Positions 20,701-32,334 of a stretch of 64,000 bases of DNA are shown here, in pieces. This DNA is from Neocallimastix lanati (nom. inval.) (lineage: Eukaryota; Neocallimastigomycota; Neocallimastigomycetes; Neocallimastigales; Neocallimastigaceae). Position numbers and translations under genes: made by a program. Each line of letters begins with the position of its first letter. The stretch's first letter is position 1. The notes under the pieces were generated by a model. It made no database searches, was not told where the DNA came from, and saw nothing but the letters and a program-made list of their open reading frames with translations. The stretch is taken from contig JACVTC010000186.1 of NCBI GenBank assembly GCA_016946835.1, positions 159,501-223,500 on the forward strand. Direction: 5' to 3'.

Positions 20701-22880
20701 AAGTTCAATCTTTCATCGGATTTTGCAATTATTACCGCCGTTTTATCAAAGACTTCACTAAAATTGCCAGACCAATTCATCACCTTACCAAAAAAGATGT
20801 TGAATTCGTGTGGAACGACGACTGCCAGGCTGCTTTCCTCAAGTTAAAAGAACTTTTGGTTTCCGCCCCTGTTCTGGCTTATCCTAACCAAGACAAGCCT
20901 TTCATCGTGGAATGCGATGCGAGCAACTTTGCCATTGGTGGTGTTCTTTCTCAATATGGCGAAGACGATTTACTACATCCAGTTTATTTCTATTCTAAAA
21001 GTCTTTCTAAAGTTGAAATTAATTATTCTATTACCGAGAAAGAACTTTTAGCTATTAAGACAGCCTTCGTTGAATGGAGACACCTACTTCTAGGCAGCAA
21101 ATTCCAAACCCAGGTTTATTCTGATCACCGTAATTTACTTTTTGCCAGTAAACCACAACTACTTACCCAACGCCAGGCTCGTTGGCAGGAATTCTTATCT
21201 GCTTTTGACTTTACCATTATCTACAGACCTGGTAAGTCGAATGGTAAAGCTGACCAACTTTCCCGTAGAGTTGACCACGAAGTACTAGCCAGCCAGAACT
21301 TGGATGAATGCCCTATCATTTCACCCGAAAAATTTCAAGGTTTCGACAACCCTTCGAACGATGCCTGTTTGATTACATTCCAGGAATCTTTTTTTGTTGA
21401 CGACATTAAACAGGGTTATTTGCAAGATGCTCTGGCCCAAGAAATCTTAACCAAACTTGCAGCTAAGGATAAATCTTTCATGGACAACTGGTCCCTCGAG
21501 GATGGAATTATCTTAGAGAGGGAAGGGAAGGTATATGTCCTCCCTAACTTAAGAAAAACCATCATGAAACTTAATCATGATGACGAAACAGCTGGTCATC
21601 TAGGTATCAAGAGAACTTATGAATTAATACGCCGCTGGTATACCTGGCCAAACTTGAAAAAAGACGTAACAGATTATGTACAATCCTGTGAAATTTGTGC
21701 CAAAATGAAGGATTCTCGACACAAACCTTATGGAAAAATGGTTAGACTACCCGTACCAGAACTTCCATGGCAACAGGTACAAATTGACTTCATTACAGCT
21801 TTACCTTCTAAACCAAAATTAAACGAAAACTCTACGGAACGTTCCCACCGCGGATGCATTATGGTGGTTTGTGACGTCTTAACTAAGATGGTGCACTTGG
21901 TTGGATTTAATCACGTTCCAATCGCAGCTGAAACTGCCTCTGCATACCTCCAAAATATTTTTAAGTTACATGGACAACCACTAATTATTACTACTGACCG
22001 CGGAGTCCAATTTACCAGCAAGTTCTGGAAGAAAACAATGAAATTCTTAGGAGTAGACCATAGACTTGCTACTACTAACCACCACCATACTATTGGCCAG
22101 GTTGAACGAACCAATGCTTATGTGGAACAATACCTTCGTTGTTTTTTAGAAAATTTTGATAATGAGTCTTGGATCAAGTGGTTATACCTAGCTGAATTTT
22201 GTTACAATAATTCGATCCATGCTTCTACTGGCCAAGCTCCATTCCTAGCTCTATACAATTACCAGCTGTACGCTAATCTTCAAACCGCAGACTTAGTACA
22301 TTCACTTGGTGCAGCACCCCACATTGATATTTTTACCCACAATCTGGCTAACCTAAAACATATACTAGCTATCCAAAAAGAAAACTACTTAAATACTAAG
22401 GATAAGAAACTTGCTAATCCTCCGGTCCAGTACCAACTTTGTGATCTAGTCTGGTTGAAAAAGCCTGCCAGTTTCAACCCACTCCCATTTTATAAATTAC
22501 AAACGCGACGTTATGGTCCTTTTAAAATCACTGGAGTTTACCCAGAACAAAATAATTTTCGCTTGGACCTTTCTAGCTCACCATTTCCGAATATGTACCC
22601 TATATTTCATGTTAGTGAATTAGAGCCTTACTATAAAAGAAGTCATAACCCCACGGAATTTTCTTCCACGTCTAAGGACCGACCATCAGAAATAATTAGA
22701 ATTCTTAGCTCAAGAAAGTATAAGGGAAACTACCAATACTTGGTTCTTAGAAGGAATAATTCCCAAGATTGGGTCGATGCAGATATTATTGATAAGGACA
22801 AGTATTACGACCCGGTATTAGCCGGATATCAAAGGTTCATTTACGATAAATTTTGTACCACTGTTAACCATCCGGAGTAA
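17751..22880 (+). CDS. gag-pol polyprotein of Ty3/gypsy retrotransposon
   Basis: Single frame of 1,709 codons. The frame extends upstream into the LTR end and a long poly-A (Lys) run, but ATG 17751 (MSETPKAS) is the likely start because it lies after the PBS. Domains in order: coiled-coil-like N-terminus; retrotransposon gag capsid, about residues 141-300; basic linker without a CCHC zinc knuckle; protease region with LDPCSS at D450; reverse transcriptase from about 767, with YLDD at 907-910; RNase H near 1055 (ECDAS) with DHRNLL; integrase HHCC finger near 1273; DDE triad D1345 / D1416 / E1452 with exact DDX35E spacing; GPF motif; and a divergent chromodomain-like end (about 1644-1705, ILSSRKYKGNYQYLV). 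Order RT-RH-IN marks Ty3/gypsy. One fused frame for gag and pol is typical of Tf1/sushi-like chromoviruses. The base composition is much less AT-rich than the flanks. Confidence 0.95.
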   Translation: MSETPKASTSKETKKVEETKKIEKTETTLQTSQFNTLKKMIEGLASTVETLNKHTTKVDTQLTSLEERFNTFGKAVKDKFDEDTSRIDKVEKQSIESIEDAKEKVANYINSHIRLNQSPKTPRDEDGDVVMRDTITPQPEPPFYFHGEAIEVNTFIDRCRSHFYRYANKYLYDEQAKVYYVTDRLRGSAALWYQATQKEGQEKHPDVAKLFEEMRTDFQLEEDKELMKSKLLKLKHEWGKVYDFLAEFNRLTRAIGCTEEQRKGILNYQVRPSVQKEFMKLEADNPTKVSLKDLTRCLIRCDIDQKRYYDERLEKRDSRQDNRALVAALLGIYSTEYRVFINEREREDNNKRENGKKKHKQFSSFKEKGKEDSLGKGKAYQNDNPTSDRGNFRRLSKIFSSNNNPLPTTMLVSEVPKLTREVPENFVVLNGTINNPRDPTRCKEVLICLDPCSSINIIPPKLVKELKINVKEKFTSVKVIGNEPTLRTITDKVSINIPLVVKGSHDKIAKPFTFTTSFNITEHFEHTILLGQNFLEKHRIYTSYDNHGKRTTKIVNQGRDRLDYPTKDNTCLITVNIRNSTNFKELVTTKGLQELLVKPAKNDSVVTRYTQSPGNQIGEISACVDYSEPELPESQGLPSGNPIKELLATDKISKPEIERRHYGNTLGTVSARDNLPRPQRARQPYRRSSRHRCVLNITVTTKGPMPQEDLELTTEELVKKYYSAWIEAFNEKLANTLPKHRPYDCAIELKEGATFFYGPIYPTSKEEDEEIQKYLKDNLANGFIRRSISPAAHPVLFQRKKNGELRLCIDYRKLNQQTLRNSYPLPLITVVFEAMRGSKIFSKLDLKSAYNLIRIREGDEFKTAFRTKYGHYEYTVMPFGLTNAPAVFQGFINTVLRDVINKYVQVYLDDIIIYSKSFDEHVKQVQTVLQLLIDNQLVAKISKCEFHKQEVEFLGHIVSSEGIKTDPHKLEAITSWPTPTNIKEVQSFIGFCNYYRRFIKDFTKIARPIHHLTKKDVEFVWNDDCQAAFLKLKELLVSAPVLAYPNQDKPFIVECDASNFAIGGVLSQYGEDDLLHPVYFYSKSLSKVEINYSITEKELLAIKTAFVEWRHLLLGSKFQTQVYSDHRNLLFASKPQLLTQRQARWQEFLSAFDFTIIYRPGKSNGKADQLSRRVDHEVLASQNLDECPIISPEKFQGFDNPSNDACLITFQESFFVDDIKQGYLQDALAQEILTKLAAKDKSFMDNWSLEDGIILEREGKVYVLPNLRKTIMKLNHDDETAGHLGIKRTYELIRRWYTWPNLKKDVTDYVQSCEICAKMKDSRHKPYGKMVRLPVPELPWQQVQIDFITALPSKPKLNENSTERSHRGCIMVVCDVLTKMVHLVGFNHVPIAAETASAYLQNIFKLHGQPLIITTDRGVQFTSKFWKKTMKFLGVDHRLATTNHHHTIGQVERTNAYVEQYLRCFLENFDNESWIKWLYLAEFCYNNSIHASTGQAPFLALYNYQLYANLQTADLVHSLGAAPHIDIFTHNLANLKHILAIQKENYLNTKDKKLANPPVQYQLCDLVWLKKPASFNPLPFYKLQTRRYGPFKITGVYPEQNNFRLDLSSSPFPNMYPIFHVSELEPYYKRSHNPTEFSSTSKDRPSEIIRILSSRKYKGNYQYLVLRRNNSQDWVDADIIDKDKYYDPVLAGYQRFIYDKFCTTVNHPE

Positions 22881-22888
22881 TGGTTCCT

Positions 22889-22899
22889 GGAGGAGGCAG
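22889..22899 (+). other. polypurine tract
   Basis: GGAGGAGGCAG sits directly before the 3' LTR, where second-strand priming is expected. Confidence 0.75.
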
Positions 22900-23439
22900 T
22901 GTCAAGAACTGACGATACTTGTACTGTGATTAAATTAATCCATTATTGGATTAATTAAATTTTTAAAATTTAATGAAAAATTAATTAATAGTTTTAACTT
23001 AATATTTAATTATATAAGTGAATCAATAGTAATTGTTTAAATAAATTTTAGTTTAGTTAATGAATAGTTGAATAAACAAATTAAAAAATCATTTAGCAGA
23101 ATTGAAAATAATAATCTACTATATACAATAAACTTTTAAATTTAATTTTAATTTTAATAACTTCTAAATTTAGTGAAATTGTCAGTATAAAAAGAAGAAA
23201 ACGAAAAAAAATTGTTAAGCGATTAGCGTTAACAATTTTTGATAAAAAACTTATAATCATTTTTTTATTTTTTTTTTCCCGATTTATAAAATGGTAGCCA
23301 TATTTAATTATTTATAACGACTATTTATTTTAATAAAAAATAAATAAAATTAATTTTTTTTAATTCCCTAAATTTCATTACTAAAAAATAAGTTTTAAGA
23401 AAATTTAAGCAAATATTAACTTTTCTTTAATTTTTGACA
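22900..23439 (+). repeat. 3' LTR
   Basis: 540 bp, same ends as the 5' LTR. It differs by one A/G change (TTTTTGATAA here, TTTTTAATAA in the 5' LTR) and two fewer T in one run. Confidence 0.95.
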
Positions 23440-23444
23440 TATAT

Positions 23445-24553
23445 AAGTGTAAAAAATTTTAGAAATATTAATAAAGTATATTTATTTCAATATTTAAAAT
23501 TTTAATAATTTAAAAATAAATTTAATTAATAGTTAAATTCATTAATATACTATTTAAAGTTTTTAATTTCTTTTTATTAAGTATATATATTATTAAATTA
23601 ATAAAAGAATTCTTAATAAATTAAAGTAATATAAAAAAATTAATTATAATTATATATTATTATTTATAATGTAAATTATATAAAAATGAAAAAATATATT
23701 TTAATTTAATATAATATTTATATCCCCTATTTAGTTATTACTAAAATTTATATATTAAATCATCATTAAAATATTTATTTTTAAATTAAAAGAATCATTT
23801 TTAATGAAATTAATATTATTATTATCATTTATAATTAGTATTATTAGCATAATATTAATTATCATCATTTTTTTATTAATTATTTATAAAAAAAAGAAAA
23901 TAAAAATACTTTTATAATTTTTATATTATATTATGTTAATTATAAAATATTTCTTTAACTTTTGGTATTAATTTAGTATAAATTTCTTCTTAAAAAAAAA
24001 AAGAAGAAGAAAACAAATCAATAAAAAATTAATAACTAATAAAAAACGAAAAATGATTAAAAATAAAAATAAATAAAATTAAAAAAAATATATATATTAA
24101 AATCACTAATATACAAACAATTTTTTTTATATAAAATCTTATTTGAAATATAAGTACTTGTATTCAATGTTAGCAAATGATAAAAATATAAGAATTTAAA
24201 TAATAGATATGAAAAGCAAATTATATTCAATCCTACAAAAAAAGCTTATTTTTAATTATAAAATGAATTGAAGAAGATTTATTAGTAAAAAAAAAATAAA
24301 TATTCGAAAGGCTTACCAATAATATTTTACTTTATGAAAATAAATCAAGCAAAATTAAGAATGATTTGAATTATTTTTATATCATAATTTCTATTTATTG
24401 AATTATTAATTTATCTATTATAAGATTCTAATATTTAGTATATAACTTCAATGAAAATTAATTTTCAAAAAAGCATTTATCAAAAGATAGTTTAGTACAA
24501 TATATAAATGATATATAATTTAAACTAATACTATCGAAATGAAATATTAGTTA
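23445..24553. other. AT-rich spacer
   Basis: A/T-only text with short repeats. No frame with coding character and no RNA gene recognised. Confidence 0.5.
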
Positions 24554-24838
24554 TTAAATATTAAAAGCATAAGGAATATTAATGCATTTATTAGATAATA
24601 ATTCAAAGTCCCAAATACATTTCTCTCTATTACATTTATTTAACAAAATACAATTATATATATAAATAAAGGTGATATATTTTATTAAATAACTATTTTT
24701 ATTGGGAAATACATTAAAGGGATTTCTAAAATTATAATAGGATAAAACCCAATTTGCTTTTCGTATAGTAGAAATTTCATAAACACAAGTAGATTTAATA
24801 TAAAGGATAAAAATTAATGATTTATATATATATAATAT
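24554..24838 (-). pseudogene. ATG-less relic, possibly of the cysteine-rich family
   Basis: About 94 open minus-strand codons end at TAA 24554-24556, with no start codon. Near the end it reads ELLSNKCINIPYAFN, which resembles DCLSDKCIDNHCVFN of the intact cysteine-rich membrane proteins at 47.97 and 53.23 kb. The remainder (STCVYEISTIRKANW…) is not clearly alignable. Most conserved cysteines are missing. Homology rests on a short motif and is tentative. Confidence 0.3.
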
Positions 24839-26847
24839 TTAAATTATAAATTAAAAATTTAATTTTAATGAATAAAAAATATTTATTATGCAAGTTATAA
24901 AATATTTTAAATTTGTATAATAATTAAATATATCAATTAAAAAATTTTTATTATAAAAATAATAAATAAAATTTATAAATTTAATTTATATAATACTAAA
25001 ATAATTATTAAATAATAAAAAAAAGTAAACTCATTTTATATAAAATTTTGTAAACAATATTAATTTATATAAAATACAATTATATTATTTACAAATAAAA
25101 AATATTTTATTAAGTTAATATATAAATAAAATTTATATTTCTAATTCTATTTAATTTGAGAATAAATGTTTATTTTTATTAATAAATTAAAATTATAATT
25201 TTGATTATTTTTTTTATTTAAAATAATATAAATTACCATTTTTTTAAAAATTTTCTAAATATTTACAATAAATTAATAATTTCTCCTATTAACTTATTTA
25301 TTAATAAAATTTTGAGATATTTATATGAAAATATTTATTTAATAAGAAATAAAAATTATTTTATAAATAGATAAAATAAATTTGTTTGATGTAATAATGA
25401 AAATAAGTCAATTAATAAAAATTTTAATTATATATTATAATTAAATATTTCGTAAATTACATTTTTCACTAATTATTTATTGTTTTTTTTTTTAAATATA
25501 TTTAAAATTATATTATATAACATAAATTTCATTAAATATTTTATTTTAAATTGTATAGTATAAAATATATTAAATGCTTTAATAATTGTGGATATAGTTA
25601 TATAAATATATTTTTTTTGCAACAACTATAATAACAATAAGTATATTTTATATTTTATTAAATTAGTTATACTAAATTATATATTATAAATTAAATCAAT
25701 TATGAAAAAAATAAACACTGAATAATGGAATAAATCAACTATTTTTATTTTGAAAATATTAAATTTTATTAAATTAAATCAATTAATAATATAAACCTTC
25801 GATTATACGGTTATTATTTAGCATTAAACAATATCGAACATATAAGACAAGTTTAAAAATTTCATTATTGGAATTTTTGAAAATTTGTCATGAATATAAT
25901 CATAATAAAATTTACATAAAAATATCAATAAATATATAACTTAATATTGTAAATATAATAAGAAATTTTTTATTTATTAGAAAGATATTATATTAATTAA
26001 TAATAGAAATAAAAATAGAAAAATTGTATTATTAATTAAACTATAAATTAATTAATATACACAATATACTTATTTATGAAATCTAAATATATTAAATATT
26101 AAATATAACACTTTAAAATAAAATATAAAAAATTTAATTTTTATTGTCAATATATAAAAAAAATGAGAATTACTTATGAAAAACATAACATTATAAATTT
26201 CAGTAAATTTTTAAATAAATTAAAGAATTAAAATTTAATTGAATATAAAGTTTTATTTATAATGTTATTTATAACCAAACATAAATAAGTTATTAGTGAT
26301 GTTCAATATAATGAAATTTATATATATTTATACTAAAGATGTTACTTGTTCTTAAATAATTTTAATTAATTACATTATATTATCTTTGCAATGAATATTT
26401 TCTGAGAAAGTTGAGTGAAAAGATGAATTCAGATAATTTTTGTATCTTCTTATATTTGGTTTATTTCAATAAATTAATAAGATTAACGATTTATAATTTT
26501 TACTTGTGATTAAAACTATTGGTCTATTGTCCATATAATATATATGATAAGCTCAATTAAAAAATATTTACAATATTCTATATAAATGAATATTATGAGT
26601 AGTTAAAATATTAATTTTATTAAAATATGAATTTCCATCAATATAACACTTGCTATTAGTATCAAAAATTTGAAATAGTCATTAATACACAATTTAATAA
26701 AAGAAAAACCACATATTGTAAATGATTTCATCATTAAAATATTTTTTCAATAATATACTACTTTTTAATTTTTTATTTTTAGAAATTAAAAATTTTTAAA
26801 AACATTTTATTTTTATAAAATAGTAAAATAATATTATATTCGGTTTG
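24839..26847. other. AT-rich spacer, about 2 kb
   Basis: No open frame of note, no repeats of recognisable family and no RNA gene. Slightly mixed composition at 25.80-25.88 and 26.39-26.45 kb, without structure I can name. Confidence 0.5.
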
Positions 26848-27595
26848 TTATTTTCTTTTATTCCAATATTCAACTTGATCAAAATTTTTCCAATTCCATG
26901 TTTCTTTTTGATCAAATTTTTTTGATTCCAATTTTCTGTTTGTTGATAATTTTTTATTTTGATCATAAGTTCGGCTAAATGATTCTTTTTGAAAATCTAA
27001 ATTATCATTTTTTTGTATATTTCCATATAATTGTGAAACCGTTTGACCTGTTTGATTTGCTCCATCTATATAATTTTTTTTCCTCCCCTTTTAACTTTTT
27101 TAGATAGATTTTTCGCTGCTTCTTTACCTGCTTTGTTAGCTAATTTTTTAGCTATTTTTTTAACTACATATTTACCAGCATACTTTATTCCTTGTTTTAC
27201 TAATACTCTAGCTGCAGTTGAAATAGCAAAATCAACTATTATAGGTGCCAATGCTACTAAAGGAAGAAATCTTTTTTCTAACTGTGTTTCGTTATCCGAT
27301 CTATAATTATTTTAATATACAATAAATTCGTAATTATTTTCATTTCTTTTATTTTTGTCATTATACGAAATTTTATCATTTATATAATCTATTCTACCGA
27401 TGGGCTCATATTGATCATCATGATAGTCATAATCTTCTTTACTTAAATAACTATATTCTTTTGTATCTGATTTTTCTTTATATCCACTCCAATTATTTTC
27501 TCTAGAAACACTTGTAGTATTAGTTATTGCATGAGTATCATCTTAAGTAACTCCATGAACATTAGCTTCAGTTATTGATATTTTTATGTAAATTT
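26848..27595 (-). pseudogene. decayed gene of unknown function, downstream of the lectin gene
   Basis: The minus strand holds coding-like text broken twice by TAA (about 27544 and 27310) and once by a frameshift in an A8 run (about 27075). It closes at TAA 26848-26850. From the 5' side: a Thr/Asn stretch (NTTSVSRENNWSGY), an acidic Tyr/Asp stretch (KEDYDYHDDQYEP), then a hydrophobic segment (LPLVALAPIIVDFAIS) leading into a strongly cationic Lys/Ala helix (27066-27200), and an Asn/Lys/Trp-rich tail with two KNFDQ/KKFDQ repeats. The helix could be membrane-active or a nucleolar-type basic segment, but no family is recognised. It directly follows the lectin relic on the same strand and could be its former 3' part. 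Confidence 0.45.
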
Positions 27596-27603
27596 TATTA
27601 TGA

Positions 27604-28961
27604 TCATATTCTTAATAAAATTACATTATTTATTCCATGACTACTACCATAGAATGGTCTATTTACTTGTCTTATACTAGATAAATATCTTATACCGGAG
27701 TATTTCCATATCGATTCCAAATTTTTTACATTAAAAATCATTAATTCTGGTTTTTTCATATTTGGTCTATATTCAATAGATAATCTATTATATTTATTAA
27801 GATTATTACCTTTTTCATCGAATTTAGGATCAATGGATACAATCGATTTTTTGGTTTTGTTGTTACAAATTAGAAATAGACCTTGATTATTTAATTGTAA
27901 TTCCTTAACTCCTTCATCTTTTGGACAACTTTGTATAATTGTGGTTTCGTTCAAGTTACCATTAATAAGTTTAACTTCAGTATCGTAACATTTAAATACA
28001 TATTATAATCTGATAATAATGATTCTCCAGGTAATAAATTATTAAAGTAGTATTTTTTAATGAAGATTGGATCTTCATCGGAATTTTCAAAATAATTATA
28101 ATTATATATATCTGTTTCTGAAAATATTTCATATATATATTTATTTCTTACATGTTCTGAACAAGATGTAATTTCATATAAAACGGGATTAACAAATCTA
28201 ATATGACCATCGTATAATCTTTTATCCCAATTACTCCAATAAACATTATGGTATTGATCTTCAACAATTAATTCACCTTCGTTAGTTAATGTTAAATAGA
28301 ATTTATAACTATTTAAAATGTTTTCTGAGTCAACAAGAGCTAACGGGTTAATCGAATGCCATATAGAATAATTGCTTTTATCTCTTAATATAATTTCACC
28401 TAATGGAGAAAAAACAATTTTATAAGGACTATCAAACAAATCAATATTAGCTGTATTGGAAGACCAAGTAGTTCTTGAATTATCTTTTATTACCATATTT
28501 CCAGTTTTTTGAACATAAAATCTATATTTTTTATTTTCAGATATTAGTGCTTCATTCTGATTCAACTTATTAGAACAATTCATTTCAATTGTATGAGTAT
28601 TAAGATCTTTAACAACTTTAATATTATGTACATTATGTTTATCATAATATTCATAATCGGCTTTTATATTACCGTTAATACTCAATGGATATACATATTC
28701 TACTGGAAAAGCGTAACCATTATAATTTTCTTGATGACCTTTAATTTCCCAAATTTTTACACCTACGCCATCGTATAAAGTCACTGAAGCTCCTATTCTC
28801 ACATCATCTTCATCTTTAATATGTAAATAATAACCTTTATCATCTGGGAAACCTACATTAAAAGATAAATCTTTAGGTAAAGAATCCCAAATAATATAAT
28901 CATCGTCTTCTATAGTTATTCCATTTGGATTATCCGAAGTAGGAGATGTTGTACTAGTTGC

Positions 28962-28995
<34 letters not shown>

Positions 28996-31900
28996 GCAGT
29001 TACGGAAGCATTATTAGTTGTAGTAGAATTATTATTATTTGTAATAATGATACTTGTTGAAGATTTATTAATGTTTGTAGGAATAATAGTAGTTGTAGAT
29101 TTATTATTGTTTGTGGTAACATTAGTAGTTGTAGATTTATGGTTGCTCGTTGTAGCAGTAGTACCTTTAGTTATAATGGGTTGTGTTTTTGGAAGATGTG
29201 GAATACGAGCTCTTTTTTCTTTTACACTTATTGTATTACTTTTAATAGAATTTGTCAATACAACATTATTATTATTAACTTTATAATAATCTAATATTAA
29301 TTTTTTAATTCTTTCCTTTTCTCCATTCAAATTGTTATCTAAATCGATTATTTTTTCAAATAATTCAATATATTCTTTCGAATATTTAACATTACTTATG
29401 TTTTTTTTATAAATATTTTTAGCAGTGATATATAAATGGCCATTATAACCAATAAAGAATTTTAAATCATTATGATCATCTGGTATAGTATTAATTCCAT
29501 TACTCCATATTTTTTTATTTCCTTGACAGTTTTCTTCACTAATAGTATCACATTTACATAAAACTAACTCACCGTTACCTAACAATCCAAAACTATACTT
29601 TTTACTTTTAGTTGTTATGGCTTCACCATCTAATAAAACATCACCTGAAATTAAGGTATCCGAGTTAACATTTTTATCATTTTCAATAAAATTGAACTTT
29701 TCAAAATCATTATTAGTTAAAGTTTCTTTATAATTATATTTATCTTTACAATCGATTACACTTGTTACAAAATCAACAAATTCTACAGGAATAAGACTTC
29801 TATTAAAGGTAATACGAGTTTCATTTAATTCCGTTATATGACCTTTAGCCCAGATAACAACTTCCGTTTTGAACATAGGCAAAGCCACTATAGAATGACA
29901 TGAATTATCTTCAATATTATTAATTGTGACCGTTTTAGTTGAAGTAGTACTCGTGGGGTTACTTCTAGAGATTTCATAGGAATGCTGAGTAGATTTTTCT
30001 ATTACAGATTCATAAGAGGTTTGGTTATTAGTATTAACTTGAACAGAATTTCCAAAAGTATATCCATGTGATGATGTATCTGATTTTGATTCTTCGTTAA
30101 CCCATCCAGTGTCTTTATTAAAGGTAGATGAAAGCATTTTTGATGTAGCATCTGAAACAGAATTTTCTTTATTTGAAGTTTCACTATGACCAGTCGTACG
30201 GGCATCAGAATATCCAACCGTATTTGCCCAACTGTTACTAAATCCAGAAGTTGTAGTAGCAGTATCAGACCAGCCTTTTGAGGAAGATATAGAACCACCT
30301 CTAGTACTACCATGGGTTACTGTGTCAGATGAAGAATGAGTTCCTGCTAAAGCTAATTGATACTGCAAATTAGCTTGATCTATAGCTATATTTTCGGATG
30401 ATCTAATACCAGCTCTTTGTATTCTACTTTGATCGCCCATAGCTACTAAATTACCATATTGACCAATAATTTCACCACCACCAGATAAAATCTGTAAATA
30501 AGGATTTCCTCCTTTACCGCCACGCTTTTTGAGATTTGTTGTGGAACTTGACGATTTTTCGTTCATAGAATTAATATATTGTAGATTACGTTTTTTACTA
30601 AATATATCTTTAATAGTGTCAACTCCCCAACCGATAATACCATTGCATGCATCATTTATAAATGTTTCAGGCATATCAATACCAAACAACTCTAATGGAC
30701 TTCTACATCAAATAAAATCAAATTTTTCTTTATCTGTAATTATATTATATAATTTTTACCTGCTGGATAAACATAATTATCAAAAGATGTTATATTTACA
30801 TTTTCAAAGAGACTCTGATCTATCGGTATATCTTTTAATCTCGGTGTATATACTTCGTTTTTTACTTTATCAAAATCTTTTTTTTCCATTCTAGTATTTT
30901 TTTCAGTATGAGAAATTTCTTCACTTTTACTCCAATTTGATTCTTCGACAACTTCTCTAGAATCCGTGTGAGCATGAGATTGTTCTTCGTTTACTGTATA
31001 AGTTTTACTATTTTCTCTACTATTAGTAATAGTTTGATCCTTATTATCAGTAGTGGATTTACTATTACTATTAATAACGGTATATATATTTTCAATAGAA
31101 TTACTAACAACTTTAGATTCCGATAAAGACATTGATTTAGAATTTGATAATGTTTTTGCCAATTCAATTGTTTTATTGATTTCATCAGTGTTAGCATCAC
31201 CTTTACTATAAACTTTACCATATGATTTATGATAAGAATTACCATTACTATAAGATATACTAATATTATCTTGTATTTCTGTAGTAAAAGAAACAGAGCA
31301 AGTGTAGGTAGAACCTTTCATATTACTAAAATTGCCACATTATTCCATATCACTTTGTGAATTACCTATCAATTTAATATATTCTTCAGATCTATATGGC
31401 ATACCTATAGTATAAATAGTATTTAATCGATTATCATTTAATTGTTCGACTCTAATTAATGAAGGATGATATGAATTATACGCTGGATTATTACTATTTA
31501 ATGTAATATTTTTGATACCATTTTTCATTAAATCATCATAAATTTCTTTATATTGTTGTTTTAATTCTTCTATCTTACGACTTCTATATATATCATCAGT
31601 ATTTTCATCTTTAACTTCTTCTTTATCATCTTTATATTTATATTTATCATTATTTTCATTATCTTCTACCTCTTTTTCTTTTTTATCGTTTACATCTACA
31701 GATTTATTTTCCTTACTTTCTCTTTTATTGTAACTTTTATTTTTAATAACAGTATAATACTTTCCAATATTATTAACTAGTGTATTATTACCACAGTAAG
31801 ATACACCAAACCAATCAAGTCCAATAAACTTTGCATAATCTTCAATAGTATTAAAATAAACCGTATTATTATTAGAATCAACGTGATATGGATTAGTCAT

Positions 31901-32041
31901 TTTTATTACATTGTTATTAGTGTAGAGACAAAATTCAATATTTGTAATATCTTCATTTTCTTTATCATTAATCGAAAATGAATTACCAATATTGGTAACA
32001 ATTGTCAATAACACTAATGAAATTAATAGATTCATAATCAT
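27604..32041 (-). pseudogene. large secreted bulb-lectin-repeat protein gene, broken
   Basis: Starts at ATG 32041 with a signal peptide (MIMNLLISLVLLTIVTN). Follow an acidic Lys/Glu/Asp linker, a Ser/Thr/His-rich beta-type region (about 31.3-30.0 kb), and bulb-type (B-lectin, mannose-binding) repeats near 29.66-29.44, 28.59-28.36 and 28.05-27.6 kb, with patterns such as GNGELVL and TGNMVIKD...TTWSS. The middle carries an N/T/S linker with a poly-Thr run from a GTT repeat (about 28.96-29.0 kb). The frame is interrupted by TAA 31340-31342, TGA 30708-30710, a possible 26-bp mini-intron or frameshift at 30734-30759, and a frameshift near 27.99 kb, after which 116 codons continue to 27604. Likely a cell-surface or secreted carbohydrate-binding protein, now inactive unless these are assembly errors. 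The 912-codon stretch at 27951-30689 begins only at a TTG, so it is not a separate gene. Confidence 0.7.
30734..30759 (-). other. possible 26-bp mini-intron
   Basis: On the minus strand GTAAAA...TTACAG spans 26 bases. Removing it joins …YVYPA to DKEKFDFI in the frame of the next exon. It is far shorter than usual fungal introns, so a double indel in a dead gene is an equally good reading. Confidence 0.25.
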
Positions 32042-32330
32042 AATTTAAAATTTTCAAAAACTATAAATTTATATTTATTTTTATAATATTTTTATTTAAA
32101 AATATAAAAATCATTTTATAAAATTTAAAATTATTTTAAATAATATTTCAAAAATTTGATAATTATAAAAATATTTTGAAATTTTTTATTCAAGAAAATA
32201 AAAATTTAATATTTTTTGTTTTTGTTTTTGTTTTTGTTTTTGTTTTTGTTTTTGTTTTTGTTTTTGTTTTTATTTTATTTTCCTTTTTATAAAATAATAT
32301 TTTATTTTAAAAAATATAATTCGATTACAT
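32042..32330. other. 5' flank of the lectin gene with (GTTTTT)n
   Basis: AT-rich, with about nine GTTTTT hexamers at 32217-32270. As the 5' flank of the minus-strand lectin gene it would hold its promoter, but no specific element is recognised. Confidence 0.45.
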
Positions 32331-32334
32331 TTCA

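Larger units (their letters stand above)
17111..23444 (+). mobile_element. complete Ty3/gypsy LTR retrotransposon with chromodomain-like end
   Basis: LTRs at 17116-17657 and 22900-23439 start TGTCA and end TGACA, and flank one open polyprotein. The element is bounded by the 5-bp target duplication TATAT (17111-17115 and 23440-23444). Only one substitution and a 2-base T-run length change separate the LTRs, so insertion is recent. PBS, polypurine tract and an uninterrupted gag-pol frame are all present, so this copy could be active. It landed about 100 bp from the truncated gene start at 17015. Confidence 0.95.

Noticed and set aside
17846-22114. several 60-194-codon frames on the other strand or frame within gag-pol
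   Set aside because: Shadows of the intact polyprotein; no independent start context or domains.
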